Counted from the first letter of the stretch, positions 34,754-44,275 are shown. The stretch is DNA of 64,000 nucleotides from Rheinheimera nanhaiensis E407-8 (GCF_000296695.1 NZ_BAFK01000004.1:62001-126000); one strand, 5' to 3'. The notes: a model not told the origin generated them from the letters alone. Numbers and translations: made by a program.

Positions 34754-35431
34754 ATGATTAAAAATGTGCTAATACCGACTCTTCTATTGATTGCTTGTAA
34801 GGCCCAGGCAGAAAACACAGTCTATGCGGTTATAGACCTTCCTCCTTTTGGTTGTCAGCCCACAGAGGAGATGGGTTGCATTAACACAGAGTATACCCAA
34901 GTCGTCGCTGACGTCATTGATGATGGCAGCGGCACTATTCAAGCCTTTCCCTATCCAAGAGCGTTAAGCATGTTTGAGAGCGGTCAATCCCCGATTCTCG
35001 TTGCGTTAGCGAATAAGCGACTGATAGAACGGGCATATATCACCATTGAGTTGTATTGTGGTGAGTTTTACTTAGTCAGTATGAAAAGAGCAGCGCCACA
35101 GGGACGTAAAACCATCTCTTACCTCAGAGGGGCTGATGCCCAAAAAGAGATTGCAGCTTTTGTCAATGCTACACCCTATGAAGTAAATGATTATCGCCAG
35201 ATTGATGTGATGCTAACAGCAAACAGATTAGATTACGTGATCATCCCGCGTTATATGTATGAGCACGAGGCCGGGAGTGTGTTCAGGAATGCGGAAGTTC
35301 TGTCAAAGCATAGGCTGCCGATTGTGCTTTATGTAAGCAAGCAGGCATCGCCGCATCTCGAGAGGATTAAGGCAGCGCTATCACAAGCCTCGTTATCTGG
35401 CGCTGAGCAATATCGCTACCTTTTTCCTTAA
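34754..35431 (+). CDS. Exported solute-binding-like protein
   Basis: A 225-residue protein with a signal peptide (residues 1-19, cut near AQA-E). The mature part resembles short periplasmic binding proteins of the transporter substrate-binding type 3 fold (YAVIDLPPFGC near residue 24, RLDYVIIPRYMYEHEA near 155). It lies 14 bp after the permease gene and is probably the last gene of the exporter operon. It may bind the exported compound or sense it. Homology is judged by pattern only. Confidence 0.65.
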   Translation: MIKNVLIPTLLLIACKAQAENTVYAVIDLPPFGCQPTEEMGCINTEYTQVVADVIDDGSGTIQAFPYPRALSMFESGQSPILVALANKRLIERAYITIELYCGEFYLVSMKRAAPQGRKTISYLRGADAQKEIAAFVNATPYEVNDYRQIDVMLTANRLDYVIIPRYMYEHEAGSVFRNAEVLSKHRLPIVLYVSKQASPHLERIKAALSQASLSGAEQYRYLFP

Positions 35432-35435
35432 TGCA

Positions 35436-36137
35436 TCAAACTTGCGCCGCCTCAAGCTCGCAATAATGTTCTTTGCGTAACAGCCACACCAGGATGCCAA
35501 TAGGCAGCAGTAACGCCCAGAAACTCAAGGCCACGTAGCAAAAACCAGCCACTATAGCACCGGTAGCAAAGGCTGCTATAGTCCATAAAGATTTAGACAT
35601 TCTGACTTTAGTGGCTGTATCACCTTTTCCTAACATCAGCTCCATCGCATCCAGCACGATTTGCGTAACATTACCTGTCATCATCGATGTCGGTGCCAGA
35701 TGCGGTAACAACAAACGGGTGTAAGCACTGTGCGCGCCCATCGCGGCTGCGCCAAACATGCCGCAAATGATGGCTGCAGTGGTTGGCTCATTACCTATAG
35801 GAGAGGCAAGTAAACCCGTTACCATAAAAGCGACCAGTAGCACCAGCTGCAATAAAACGGTCAGTTGGATTTGTAAATTTTGCCGGTGTTTACTGTCAAG
35901 CCAAATAGTTAACACGCGAATAGCTGCTATGCCCAGAATAAAGGCCGGAAAAGCTAAAAACTTAATCAGCACAGCTGAACTGGAGTCACTGACTAAATTG
36001 GCGCCGATCAGTATAAAATTACCTGTGACCAGGGCCGTCATCAAACCAAATAACGCAACAAACCCTACAGTGTTAACATAGCCCGCCAGAAACCCCAGGC
36101 TGATGGCCTGGAAGCGATGTTTAGATTCTATACTCAT
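35436..36137 (-). CDS. YoaK-family (DUF1275) membrane protein
   Basis: A 233-residue inner-membrane protein with six or so helices. The N-terminal GFLAGYVNTVGFVALFGLMTALVTGNFI and the central AYTRLLLPHLAPTSMMTGNVTQ are DUF1275 signatures. The family's function is unknown. It converges with the exporter operon (4 bp apart) and is 67 bp downstream of the amidohydrolase gene in the same direction, so it may be expressed with it. Confidence 0.88.
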   Translation of the reverse strand: MSIESKHRFQAISLGFLAGYVNTVGFVALFGLMTALVTGNFILIGANLVSDSSSAVLIKFLAFPAFILGIAAIRVLTIWLDSKHRQNLQIQLTVLLQLVLLVAFMVTGLLASPIGNEPTTAAIICGMFGAAAMGAHSAYTRLLLPHLAPTSMMTGNVTQIVLDAMELMLGKGDTATKVRMSKSLWTIAAFATGAIVAGFCYVALSFWALLLPIGILVWLLRKEHYCELEAAQV

Positions 36138-36204
36138 AATGTGCTTCCTTTTTAACTGCTGTTAAAAGCCGGGGTAGTTAGTGTTATTTGTTCAGCTGCT
36201 GTCC

Positions 36205-38061
36205 TTAGAACGCAAAACAGCTGCAACCTAACACACCCCAAAACGAGTTATGATCCGACACCGGCATATTTGAACGACGCGCCACATCATGTGAATGGCC
36301 GTGTACACCACAAGAGCCGGCACACTGGTGTGGCAAACAGTTCAACTGCGGATGCACTCTGGCGTGCCCGGGATACATTGTCACAGGCGACCATTCAGGG
36401 ATCACCGGAATAGGCGTTGGGCCATGAGTGGAGAAATCGTCAGCGGCGTAAACGACTTTGCCATCAACTACCGTCAGCACCGACTCAATGCCTTTAATTT
36501 CTTCTTCCGGCACGGTAAAAAAGTCAGCCGATAACACCACTAAATCAGCCAGTTGCCCTGCTTTAATTCTGCCTTTTTTATCTGTTTCACCAGAAAACCA
36601 CGCACTGCCTGCGGTCCAGAGTTCCAGGGCGGTATCGCGCGGCAAACAGTCTTTGTCCAGATACAACGGCATGCCGCCGACTGTTTTACCCGACACTAAC
36701 CAATACAATGCTGTCCACGGATTATGGCTGGCAACCCGCGTTGCGTCTGTGCCACCGCCAACAGGCACCCCCATTTCTAGCATTTTTGCTACCGGTGGCG
36801 TGTTTTGCGCAGCTTGCTGGCCATAACGCCTGACAAAGTATTCGCCCTGAAAAGCCATACGGTGCTGAATGGCGATACCGCCACCTAACGCACGCACCCG
36901 CTCGATATTTTTCTCTGTGATGGTTTCGGCATGATCGAACAACCAACGCAAGCCGTTAAATGGGGTGTCTTTATTTACTTTTTCAAATACATCCAGCATA
37001 CGGCTGATCGATTCGTTGTAGGTAGCATGTAAACGGAAGGGCCAGCGGTTTTCCACCAGATGCCGCACCACTTCCTCCAGTTGCTGCTCCATGTCATCAG
37101 CTAAGTCCGGTCTGGGTTCAACAAAGTCCTCAAAGTCAGCGGCTGAAAACACTAACATTTCACCGGCACCATTGTGGCGGTAAAAATCATCGCCCTGACC
37201 AGGCGTTACCAGCTGAGTCCATCTTTGGAAATCTTCCAGCTCCGCGCCTTTATTTTGGGTAAACAGGTTATAGGCGATACGTACTGTCAGCTGCCTATCT
37301 TTTGCCAGCCGTTCCACCACCTGATAATCATCCGGATAGTTCTGAAAGCCGCCGCCGGCGTCAATTACGCTGGTAACACCCAGACGATTAAGTTCACGCA
37401 TAAACTGCCTGGTCGAGTTAATTTGATGCGACAGTGGCAATGTCGGGCCCTTAGCCAAAGTGGCATACAGGATCAGGGCATTCGGGCGCGCAATTAACAT
37501 ACCGGTTGGGTTGCCTTTTGCATCGCGCTGAATTTCACCACCAGGTGGGTTGGGCGTGTCTTTGGTATAGCCCACGGCTTTTAACGCAGCACGGTTTAAT
37601 AACGCCCGGTCATAGAGGTGCAGCAAAAATACCGGTGTCTCCGGCGCAGCCTTATTAATTTCATCCAGCGTTGGCATGCGCTTTTCTGCAAACTGAAACT
37701 CCGTCCAGCCCCCGACTACCCGTACCCACTGCGGCTGAGGTGTACGATCAGCTTGATTACGTAGCATGGTAAGTGCGTCTGCAACTGACGGCACGCCTTC
37801 CCAACGTAACTCCAGATTATAATTTAAGCCACCGCGTATCAGGTGTATATGCGAATCATTTAAACCCGGAATTACAGTATGATTTTTCAGGTCAATTACC
37901 CGGCTTTGTTCATTCTGATGACGCAGTACATCAGCCGTTGCCCCCACTTCCACAAATTTGCCGTTGCGGATAAGCACGGCGCTGGCTTTTGGCTGTGCTT
38001 TATCCATGGTGTGGAAGTGACCATTGATCAGAATAAGGTCCTGATTTGTAGACGTGTCCAT
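36205..38061 (-). CDS. YtcJ-like amidohydrolase with a Cys/His-rich tail
   Basis: A 618-residue metal-dependent hydrolase of the amidohydrolase superfamily, YtcJ group. The metal motif HxH is SHIHLIRGG (His71, His73); further ligand candidates are in RLHATYNESIS and WLFDHAE, and GGTDATRVASHNPW closes the barrel. The start at 38061 has CCGGAG 9 bases upstream; the longer frame adds 44 unlikely residues. The last 50 residues are unusual: a Cys/His-rich tail CLPHQCAGSCGVHGHSHD followed by GCSC. The substrate is unknown. An isochorismatase gene is divergent from it. Confidence 0.85.
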   Translation of the reverse strand: MDTSTNQDLILINGHFHTMDKAQPKASAVLIRNGKFVEVGATADVLRHQNEQSRVIDLKNHTVIPGLNDSHIHLIRGGLNYNLELRWEGVPSVADALTMLRNQADRTPQPQWVRVVGGWTEFQFAEKRMPTLDEINKAAPETPVFLLHLYDRALLNRAALKAVGYTKDTPNPPGGEIQRDAKGNPTGMLIARPNALILYATLAKGPTLPLSHQINSTRQFMRELNRLGVTSVIDAGGGFQNYPDDYQVVERLAKDRQLTVRIAYNLFTQNKGAELEDFQRWTQLVTPGQGDDFYRHNGAGEMLVFSAADFEDFVEPRPDLADDMEQQLEEVVRHLVENRWPFRLHATYNESISRMLDVFEKVNKDTPFNGLRWLFDHAETITEKNIERVRALGGGIAIQHRMAFQGEYFVRRYGQQAAQNTPPVAKMLEMGVPVGGGTDATRVASHNPWTALYWLVSGKTVGGMPLYLDKDCLPRDTALELWTAGSAWFSGETDKKGRIKAGQLADLVVLSADFFTVPEEEIKGIESVLTVVDGKVVYAADDFSTHGPTPIPVIPEWSPVTMYPGHARVHPQLNCLPHQCAGSCGVHGHSHDVARRSNMPVSDHNSFWGVLGCSCFAF

Positions 38062-38421
38062 TAGTAAGACTCCGGTATTGTTAGTGTCGTGCACATTGCT
38101 ACACAAGTGGCGATTAAGATTTTCTGATGTTAGAAGTTTGGTAAAGAATCCTCCATTTGCATAGCTATACAAACGGATAATGGTGAAAAGCATAAAGCGC
38201 TTCTAGTATATGAACAGTTCTGACAATTTATGCAGACTAACAAGGTGGCGTCTTGACAGCGGTTGCCAAAATAACGCTTGGTGCTTTTACAACAATCCAT
38301 TGCACAATCACGTCTTCGTGTCTTAGTAATTTGCGAACTTGTGTTTGGCACAGTGGCTTTATCAATCAGGTCCATTAACGGTATTAAGCCGGACCGGAAC
38401 TGGCCTATAAGGAGTTTAATC
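38062..38421. other. Divergent intergenic region, amidohydrolase / isochorismatase
   Basis: This 360-bp stretch has no credible gene. A TTGACA hexamer occurs near 38254 on the plus strand, but no well-spaced -10 is evident. It probably holds two divergent promoters and a regulator site; I recognise no specific operator. Confidence 0.4.
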
Positions 38422-39111
38422 GTGGCAAATCCAAAACTTGAAGTTTTAACCCCACAAAACAGTCAATTTATTATTATCGACCACCAGCCACAAATGGCTT
38501 TTGGTGTGCAGTCGATTGACCGACAAGTTCTGAAAAACAACACTGTAGGCCTGGCTAAAGCAGCCAAAATTTTTAACATTCCTACCACCATTACTACGGT
38601 AGAAACGCAGGGGTTCTCTGGCTATACCTATCCGGAATTATTAGACGTATTTCCCGGTAAGCCAATATTAGAGCGGACTTCGATGAACTCCTGGGACGAT
38701 CAAAAAGTGCGTGACGCTTTAGCCAAGAATGGTAAAAAGAAAGTCGTTGTCGCGGGCTTATGGACCGAGGTCTGTAATACCACTTTTGCGTTGTGCGCCA
38801 TGCTTGAAGGCGGCTATGAAATTTATATGGTTGCAGACGCCTCAGGTGGTACCAGCAAAGATGCTCACGATTATGCAATGCAGCGCATGATTCAGGCCGG
38901 AGTAGTGCCGATGACCTGGCAGCAGGTGCTATTAGAATGGCAACGTGATTGGGCTCATAAAGATAGTTACGATGCTGTTATGGCTTTGGTGAAAGAGCAT
39001 TCCGGCGCTTACGGTATGGGGGTGGATTACGCCTATACCATGGTGCATAAAGCGCCACAACGCGCTACCGGGACTCATGAAACGCTGCCTCCTGTAGCTG
39101 CCACTAAATAA
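38422..39111 (+). CDS. Isochorismatase-family hydrolase (YcaC-like), copy 1
   Basis: A 229-residue cysteine hydrolase. The catalytic Asp is Asp20 in FIIIDHQPQ and the nucleophile is Cys118 in GLWTEVCNTTFAL. The GTG start at 38422 follows AAGGAGTTTAATC; the longer frame upstream is not family-like. YcaC-type enzymes lack a proven substrate. A second member lies at 49979-50623. Downstream come an XapX gene and a receiver-only protein in the same direction. Confidence 0.88.
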   Translation: MANPKLEVLTPQNSQFIIIDHQPQMAFGVQSIDRQVLKNNTVGLAKAAKIFNIPTTITTVETQGFSGYTYPELLDVFPGKPILERTSMNSWDDQKVRDALAKNGKKKVVVAGLWTEVCNTTFALCAMLEGGYEIYMVADASGGTSKDAHDYAMQRMIQAGVVPMTWQQVLLEWQRDWAHKDSYDAVMALVKEHSGAYGMGVDYAYTMVHKAPQRATGTHETLPPVAATK

Positions 39112-39253
39112 TTTGCCGCTTGCCTGATAATCCCGTCTTTGCTGCACAGTAAAGGCGGGATCATCTGCCGACAAAACATTGTGCCTGTGGTTACAAATTG
39201 GATAGAACCGCATAGCCTTAGGTATTTAAGCATTTATTTCAATGGAGCCTTAT

Positions 39254-39538
39254 ATGAAATTATATCTGCTGTCGCTCGGTGTCGGTTTACTGGTTGGTAT
39301 TATTTATGCCTTATTGCACGTGCGTTCGCCTGCCCCGCCGGCTATCGCGTTACTGGGTTTGCTCGGCATGTTAATTGGTGAGCAAATTGTACCCGCGGTT
39401 AAAAAATTGATAATAGGGCAGCCGTTAACTATGCTATGGTTCAAAACCGAGTGTGTTCCTAAAATTACCGGCACGCCGGCAACTTTAGTTTCTAAAGCAG
39501 AAACAGAAAAAGATGCTAATCCCAAAGACGATGTCTAA
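39254..39538 (+). CDS. XapX-domain (DUF1427) membrane protein
   Basis: A 94-residue protein with two membrane helices (residues 2-20 and 33-50) and the XapX pattern GVGLLVGIIYALLHVRSPAPP...LLGLLGMLIGEQ. The C-terminal 40 residues are polar. The start at 39254 follows ATGGAGCC. XapX proteins commonly accompany YcaC-like and YtcJ-like hydrolases; the function is unknown. A loose hairpin (39126-39163) separates it from the upstream gene. Confidence 0.85.
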   Translation: MKLYLLSLGVGLLVGIIYALLHVRSPAPPAIALLGLLGMLIGEQIVPAVKKLIIGQPLTMLWFKTECVPKITGTPATLVSKAETEKDANPKDDV

Positions 39539-39639
39539 CACCTGATGTGTTGATTAAGTGAGCGCTGAACAACTGCAATAATCGATTCAAGGCTACGGAC
39601 TCCAGAGGATCTTTACTTGCTTAGCAGTATAGGAGTCAT

Positions 39640-40020
39640 ATGCAGCAACTTGATAACAAAAGAGATTTGATTGCAATTGTTGATGATGATCTGTCTGTCC
39701 GTGCCGGGTTAAACAACTTGTTGAGCTCAGTCGGCTATGAAACTATCTTATTTGAATCAGCCGAAGAGGTATTGCAAAGCAACACTTTATCTCACTTAAG
39801 TTTTATGGTGCTTGATGTGAAACTAAAGGGTATTAGTGGTATTGAGTTGTTTGAGCAGTTACGTGCTATCGAAGTGAATATTCCTACTGCGTTTATCTCA
39901 GGCAATGCGAATCTGAATACCCAACTGCGGATCGCCCGTGCCGGAGCTGCTTTATTTCTATCAAAACCGGTGGACGTGGAGCTTTTGCTCAGAACGATAG
40001 ACAATACTCTGAAAGCCTGA
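39640..40020 (+). CDS. Stand-alone response regulator receiver protein
   Basis: A 126-residue receiver domain with no output domain. The acidic pocket is IVDDD (Asp15-17), the phosphorylated residue is Asp59 in MVLDVKLKG, and Lys108 is in FLSKPVD. A kinase and a FixJ-type regulator lie 2.5 kb downstream; this protein may be a phosphate sink or a relay in that system. It has an AGTATAGGAGTCAT ribosome site and converges with an AraC gene, 3 bp apart. Confidence 0.85.
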   Translation: MQQLDNKRDLIAIVDDDLSVRAGLNNLLSSVGYETILFESAEEVLQSNTLSHLSFMVLDVKLKGISGIELFEQLRAIEVNIPTAFISGNANLNTQLRIARAGAALFLSKPVDVELLLRTIDNTLKA

Positions 40021-40023
40021 ATT

Positions 40024-40941
40024 TTACTTTAGTGCACCGGGTACAAAGCCAGACTGCCCCCGAACCGCCCGGCGATAATCGGACGGGCTCAGCTGCTGAT
40101 GTTTAAAGAACACCCGAGCCAGTACCTGACTGGACGAATAGCCTACGTTAAAGGCGATCTCCGTGAGTGTCAGGTTCGTTAAAGCAAGAAGCTCGCAGGC
40201 TTTCTCCATCCGTAATTGCGTGAAGTAGATGCGTGGTGGTACACCAAAGCTTTGCTTGAACATCCGGGCGAAATGATAAGGTGACAGCTGTGCTTCAGCC
40301 GCCAGCTCGTCCAGGCTAATGTCTTGCGACAGCCGCGCACGCATAAACTCCTGACAGTGCCGTTTTGCCCAAGGCGCAAGGCCGCCCTTTGCCGGAGTAA
40401 ACTGTGCCCCGCCGATCCGACACAGTTCGGCAAGTATCTCGCAACCGGCAGCTTGAGCCAACAAACGCGAAGGGGCCCCTTCTTCTTCAGACAACGCCCA
40501 CAATTTCCGTAAAGCTGCCCGAATAGCGGGTGAATCAAACACCCGACCATAAAGAAAGGAATTGTCGAAGGAGAACCTCCCCTCTGTCGCTTCGTCCAGC
40601 ACCCCTTTCCATTTATCCATCGAGAACGCCAGGCTACGAAGCTGATGGCTTTGCTCCATAACCGCTGCAGTGGCAAAATTCGGAGCAGCCAGAGTAAGTC
40701 CGCCTTTTTCGCTTCTCAGATCGAAGCGCCCCCCGCCCAAATTGCCAACAACCCGGCTCCCCCCGAGTAAGTCCTCATACAAGACAATCTCCGGCAAAGC
40801 CGGCCGGGACATATCCCCGGCAGGTCGCACAACTTCAAGCAAATCCAGGATCCCGCCGGGCGATTTGCTCGTCCGCACGTAGGCTGCCTGTTCCCCCATG
40901 CAGTACCACTGGTTAAATGACAAGGCGGTAGGTTCGTTCAT
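40024..40941 (-). CDS. AraC-family regulator, paralogue 1
   Basis: A 305-residue AraC/XylS regulator. Residues 1-185 form a sensor domain with SKSPGGILDLLEVVRPAGDMS and a VVGNLGGGRFD glycine stretch. Residues 190-295 hold the two helix-turn-helix motifs (SLDELAAEAQLSPYHFARMF and EIAFNVGYSSSQVLARVFF). It is closely similar to the proteins at 41089 and 51043, so a local duplication is likely. Targets are unknown. Confidence 0.88.
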   Translation of the reverse strand: MNEPTALSFNQWYCMGEQAAYVRTSKSPGGILDLLEVVRPAGDMSRPALPEIVLYEDLLGGSRVVGNLGGGRFDLRSEKGGLTLAAPNFATAAVMEQSHQLRSLAFSMDKWKGVLDEATEGRFSFDNSFLYGRVFDSPAIRAALRKLWALSEEEGAPSRLLAQAAGCEILAELCRIGGAQFTPAKGGLAPWAKRHCQEFMRARLSQDISLDELAAEAQLSPYHFARMFKQSFGVPPRIYFTQLRMEKACELLALTNLTLTEIAFNVGYSSSQVLARVFFKHQQLSPSDYRRAVRGQSGFVPGALK

Positions 40942-41088
40942 TGCGGTGTATCCTGTAAAATGGCCGTGACATTTTCGTCGTCATGCGTATCTACCAACTC
41001 AGTGTCAATCCATTGCTCATCAAACTCCTTGACCAGATACACTGTAGGCGGAAAACAAAAAACAGTATTAGCTACCAAAGCACCGCAT

Positions 41089-41967
41089 TCAGCGAACAGC
41101 ACGACGATACGCAGTCGGGCTCATGTGCTGATATTTAAAGAACACCCTGGCAAGTACCTGGCTGGACGAGTAGCCAATTTGAATGGCTATATCCGTAATT
41201 GGAAGATCCGTCAGCGCAAGAAGTTCGCAGGCTTTCTCCATACGCAATTGCGTCAGATAAACGCGGGGCGGTACACCAACACTTTGCTTAAACATACGGG
41301 CAAAGTGATAGGGTGACAACTGTGCCTCTGCGGCCAACTCGTCCAGGCTGATGTCTTCCGATAGCCGTGCGTGCATTAACTCCTGACAACACTGTATTGT
41401 CGAAGGAGCAAGGCCGCCCCTCGGCGAAATTAATGGTGCTCCACTTAACCGGCACAGTTCGGCCAGTATCTCACAACCTGCGGCTCGCGCCAGCAAACGT
41501 GACGGCCTGCCCTCTTCTTCTGCCAAAGCCCAAAGATTCCGCAGCGTTGATTGGATGGCCGGCGAGTGAAATGATCCCCGGTACAGTTGTAAGTCATCTA
41601 CCGAGCCACCGCCAGCTTCGTCAAGTACATCCTGCCAGTGAGCCACGGGGAAAGATAAGCTATGCAGCTTATGATAGGTGCTGGCGATGACAGTATTGGC
41701 AAAATTCGGTGCAGCAAGATAGAGCGCGCCCTTGTCACTTAACTGTTTGAAAGGACCACCTCCGGCGTTGCCCCGAACACAGCCGCCACCTATCTGATCC
41801 TGATATAAAACAAGTTCTGGTACCGCCGGGCGAGACATGTCACCGGCTGGCCGGGCGATCTCGATCAAATCGAGGATACCTCCCGGTGCTTTTCGCGCGC
41901 GTACATATGATGCGTTTGGGCCCTCACAGTACCATTGTGTGAATGACAAATCGGTAGCTTTGCTCAT
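41089..41967 (-). CDS. AraC-family regulator, paralogue 2
   Basis: A 292-residue paralogue of the neighbour at 40024, in tandem and 147 bp upstream. The same ARKAPGGILDLIEIARPAGD, VRGNAGGGPF and SLDELAAEAQLSPYHFARMF motifs recur. The sensor half differs more than the DNA-binding half, suggesting different signals but similar DNA sites. The 147-bp spacer holds no separate gene. Confidence 0.88.
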   Translation of the reverse strand: MSKATDLSFTQWYCEGPNASYVRARKAPGGILDLIEIARPAGDMSRPAVPELVLYQDQIGGGCVRGNAGGGPFKQLSDKGALYLAAPNFANTVIASTYHKLHSLSFPVAHWQDVLDEAGGGSVDDLQLYRGSFHSPAIQSTLRNLWALAEEEGRPSRLLARAAGCEILAELCRLSGAPLISPRGGLAPSTIQCCQELMHARLSEDISLDELAAEAQLSPYHFARMFKQSVGVPPRVYLTQLRMEKACELLALTDLPITDIAIQIGYSSSQVLARVFFKYQHMSPTAYRRAVR

Positions 41968-42385
41968 TGCAGTGAACTCAGTGAAACAATCAGCCCATTA
42001 TTTGCGTAAAACATTCCTGTTATCAATCAGCAATTTAAACGCTAGTTAGAAAAAAATAATTATTAAAGTATAGCCGACATGGATGCAAAAACGAATTTGC
42101 CTTCCATCTGAATTAATGATTATTCCGCAATATCGGCAACGTGACCGCAATTACTGCAACGCACTATTTTCCGCCTCCGGCTATAGTAATGGAGTGGAAA
42201 AACAACCGCATCTCCAGCTCTGAATAGAGCCTGTGTACAGCGTGAACCAGGTTTAAAAGTGCCGCCAAACATACTCGTCGTGCCGTAAACGCACTTTTCA
42301 GTCGGACTTAAGGGTAATTTATCCCGGACTTATCTGTGCGAGCCTATCAACCCCGGGTAAGTAACCAAGGCAGAGGGAAGAAAAC
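41968..42385. other. Non-coding stretch between AraC gene and SDR remnant
   Basis: About 420 bp without a credible gene on either strand. It must contain the AraC promoter (minus strand) and probably a promoter for the kinase operon. I see no recognisable terminator or operator. Confidence 0.4.
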
Positions 42386-42565
42386 ATGAATAACCCCAAA
42401 GGCAAGAATACAATCGTAACGGGCTGTTCTCCCGGCATCGGTGCCGCAATACCCTGTTTACAGCAGGCCATACTGTGCTATCACGACTGGCCGACAGAAT
42501 ACACAGCCCTGCAACCTGGAGGGTGCCTTGCCGCAGGCATTGCATTAGGGTCCTATGAACTGTAA
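42386..42565 (+). pseudogene. Remnant of a short-chain dehydrogenase (SDR) gene
   Basis: After an AGAGGGAAG ribosome site the frame reads MNNPKGKNTIVTGCSPGIGA, the NAD-binding TGxxxGIG start of an SDR. A frameshift follows near 42460: the +1 frame continues GHTVLSRLADRI, as expected for the next SDR strand. The rest of the enzyme is missing. The surviving 59-codon frame runs into the kinase start (42555), so it may still drive the kinase's translation. Confidence 0.7.
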
Positions 42566-44249
42566 AAAACTACGCATTTCTGACGATACCACCAGCCAGC
42601 ACTTAACTATTCTGCTTCACGCATCCAAAGCTATCTGCGAAGCAACAGATTATGCCGCGTTATTACAAACACTGTTAACCATTATTATTGAACAGGCCGG
42701 CGCACAGCGGGTATTCCTGCTTAAATCACAAGACGATAGCGTGATACTGGAAGCAAGAGCACAAACCACCTCTGAAGGTCTGATGATTGAGTCTGTGCAG
42801 TGTGAAGCTAATTGGGATGATTTACCCAGGCCCCTGATTAATACTGTTATCCAAACACACAAACTGCTGTATGCCAACGTTGGCCAGCAAAGCAGACCTG
42901 ATGATCCCGCCCCTTATTTTCAGCGCGTCTCCGGTGTCATTGCCCTTTGTCTACCGGCAATTACACAGGATCGGTTAGTGGCAATTTTTTATATTGAGCT
43001 AAGAGAAAATGACAAGCTGTTTAGTAATGAATACCTGAATGTACTGGCTATTCTGGCAGCTCACGCTGCAGCGGCGATAGAAGCTACCCGCTTACAGATT
43101 GGTATCGATGAAGTGAACCAGCAGCGGCTGAAGTTGGAGCGGGCATTAAGGCTTGCCGATACATCCTTGGCTTTAGGTGAGCAAATCAGCAGAACCGGTA
43201 GCTGGCGCTGGGAGCTGCAGACCAACACCTTAGTTTGCTCAGAAGAGTTTTGCCACATCTTTGATTTAGCCCCTGAACACCGCACTATTTCATTTGCTGA
43301 TTTTGCGGCATGTATTCACCCGGATGACAAAAAATCGGTGTTAGACCGCATTCATTACGCCGTGCAAATGGAAACAGCCATCAATGTGGAATACCGTATT
43401 CTAAAAGCCGACGGTAGCGTTTTGTATTTGACCGGACAAGGTTGCCCGGTCTTTGGCGCTGGCAAACTCGTTGATTATGTTGGCACAGTGAATGATGTGA
43501 CGGCAAAGCATGCTTCGGAGAATGCCTTACGTGCCGCCCAGGACGATTTAGCCCGGATGTGCCGTATTACCACCATGGGGCAATTAACCTCGTCTATTGC
43601 CCACGAAATTAATCAACCTCTAATGTCTATTGCCGCCAATGCCGGCGCAGGTTTGCGCTGGCTGCACCGTCCGGTTCCGGACTTACAACAAGTCAGCAAC
43701 AGTTTACAGGCGATTGCAGCCGATGGACAAAGAGCAGGACAAATTGTGCAAAGCCTGCGGACTTTGACTAAAAATACCAAAGCATCGCTGAGTGTGCTGG
43801 ATATACATGATGCACTGAAATGTATTCTGGCCATAGCGCGCTGCGAAATTGAAAGGCGCCAGGTATTATTAGAACTGCATCTGGATGCGCAATTGTCACA
43901 TATTCGTGGTGATATAGTGCAATTACAGCAGGTGATGTTGAATCTGCTAATGAATGCCATAGAGGCAATGAGTGAAGTCAGCAACAGACAAAGAGTATTA
44001 ACCATCTCCACTTTTACAAAAGATGAGCAGGATATTTTTATCAAAGTCGAAGATACCGGGCCAGGTATTAGTGATGAGATAAAAGACCGTTTATTTGAAG
44101 CCTTCTATACTACTAAGAAAGATGGCATGGGCATGGGGCTGGCAATTTGCCATTCTATTGTCGAGATGCATGGCGGCACATTATCTGCAGCGCTACGTCA
44201 GCCTGTAGGTAGCGTGTTTACATTTTCTATCCCCTTAGCCAAAAACTAA
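42555..44249 (+). CDS. GAF-PAS sensor histidine kinase
   Basis: A 564-residue soluble sensor kinase with no membrane helix. Residues 15-180 form a GAF domain, 205-325 a PAS domain (SWRWELQTNTLVCSEEFCHI), then a HisKA domain with phosphorylated His350 in SIAHEINQPL, and an ATPase domain with N box NLLMNAIEAM, DTGPGIS and GMGMGLAIC. The HEINQPL form is typical of FixL/StyS-type kinases paired with FixJ-like regulators, and one follows 26 bp downstream. The signal could be an aromatic or redox compound, by inference. Confidence 0.88.
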   Translation: MNCKKLRISDDTTSQHLTILLHASKAICEATDYAALLQTLLTIIIEQAGAQRVFLLKSQDDSVILEARAQTTSEGLMIESVQCEANWDDLPRPLINTVIQTHKLLYANVGQQSRPDDPAPYFQRVSGVIALCLPAITQDRLVAIFYIELRENDKLFSNEYLNVLAILAAHAAAAIEATRLQIGIDEVNQQRLKLERALRLADTSLALGEQISRTGSWRWELQTNTLVCSEEFCHIFDLAPEHRTISFADFAACIHPDDKKSVLDRIHYAVQMETAINVEYRILKADGSVLYLTGQGCPVFGAGKLVDYVGTVNDVTAKHASENALRAAQDDLARMCRITTMGQLTSSIAHEINQPLMSIAANAGAGLRWLHRPVPDLQQVSNSLQAIAADGQRAGQIVQSLRTLTKNTKASLSVLDIHDALKCILAIARCEIERRQVLLELHLDAQLSHIRGDIVQLQQVMLNLLMNAIEAMSEVSNRQRVLTISTFTKDEQDIFIKVEDTGPGISDEIKDRLFEAFYTTKKDGMGMGLAICHSIVEMHGGTLSAALRQPVGSVFTFSIPLAKN

Positions 44250-44275
44250 AGCTAAGCACCAAGCGGAGGAAACAA

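Noticed and set aside
39126-39163. GATAATCCCGTCTTT...AAAGGCGGGATCATC hairpin as terminator of the first YcaC-like gene
   Set aside because: Two mismatches and no T-run; could be a weak terminator, not listed as a feature.
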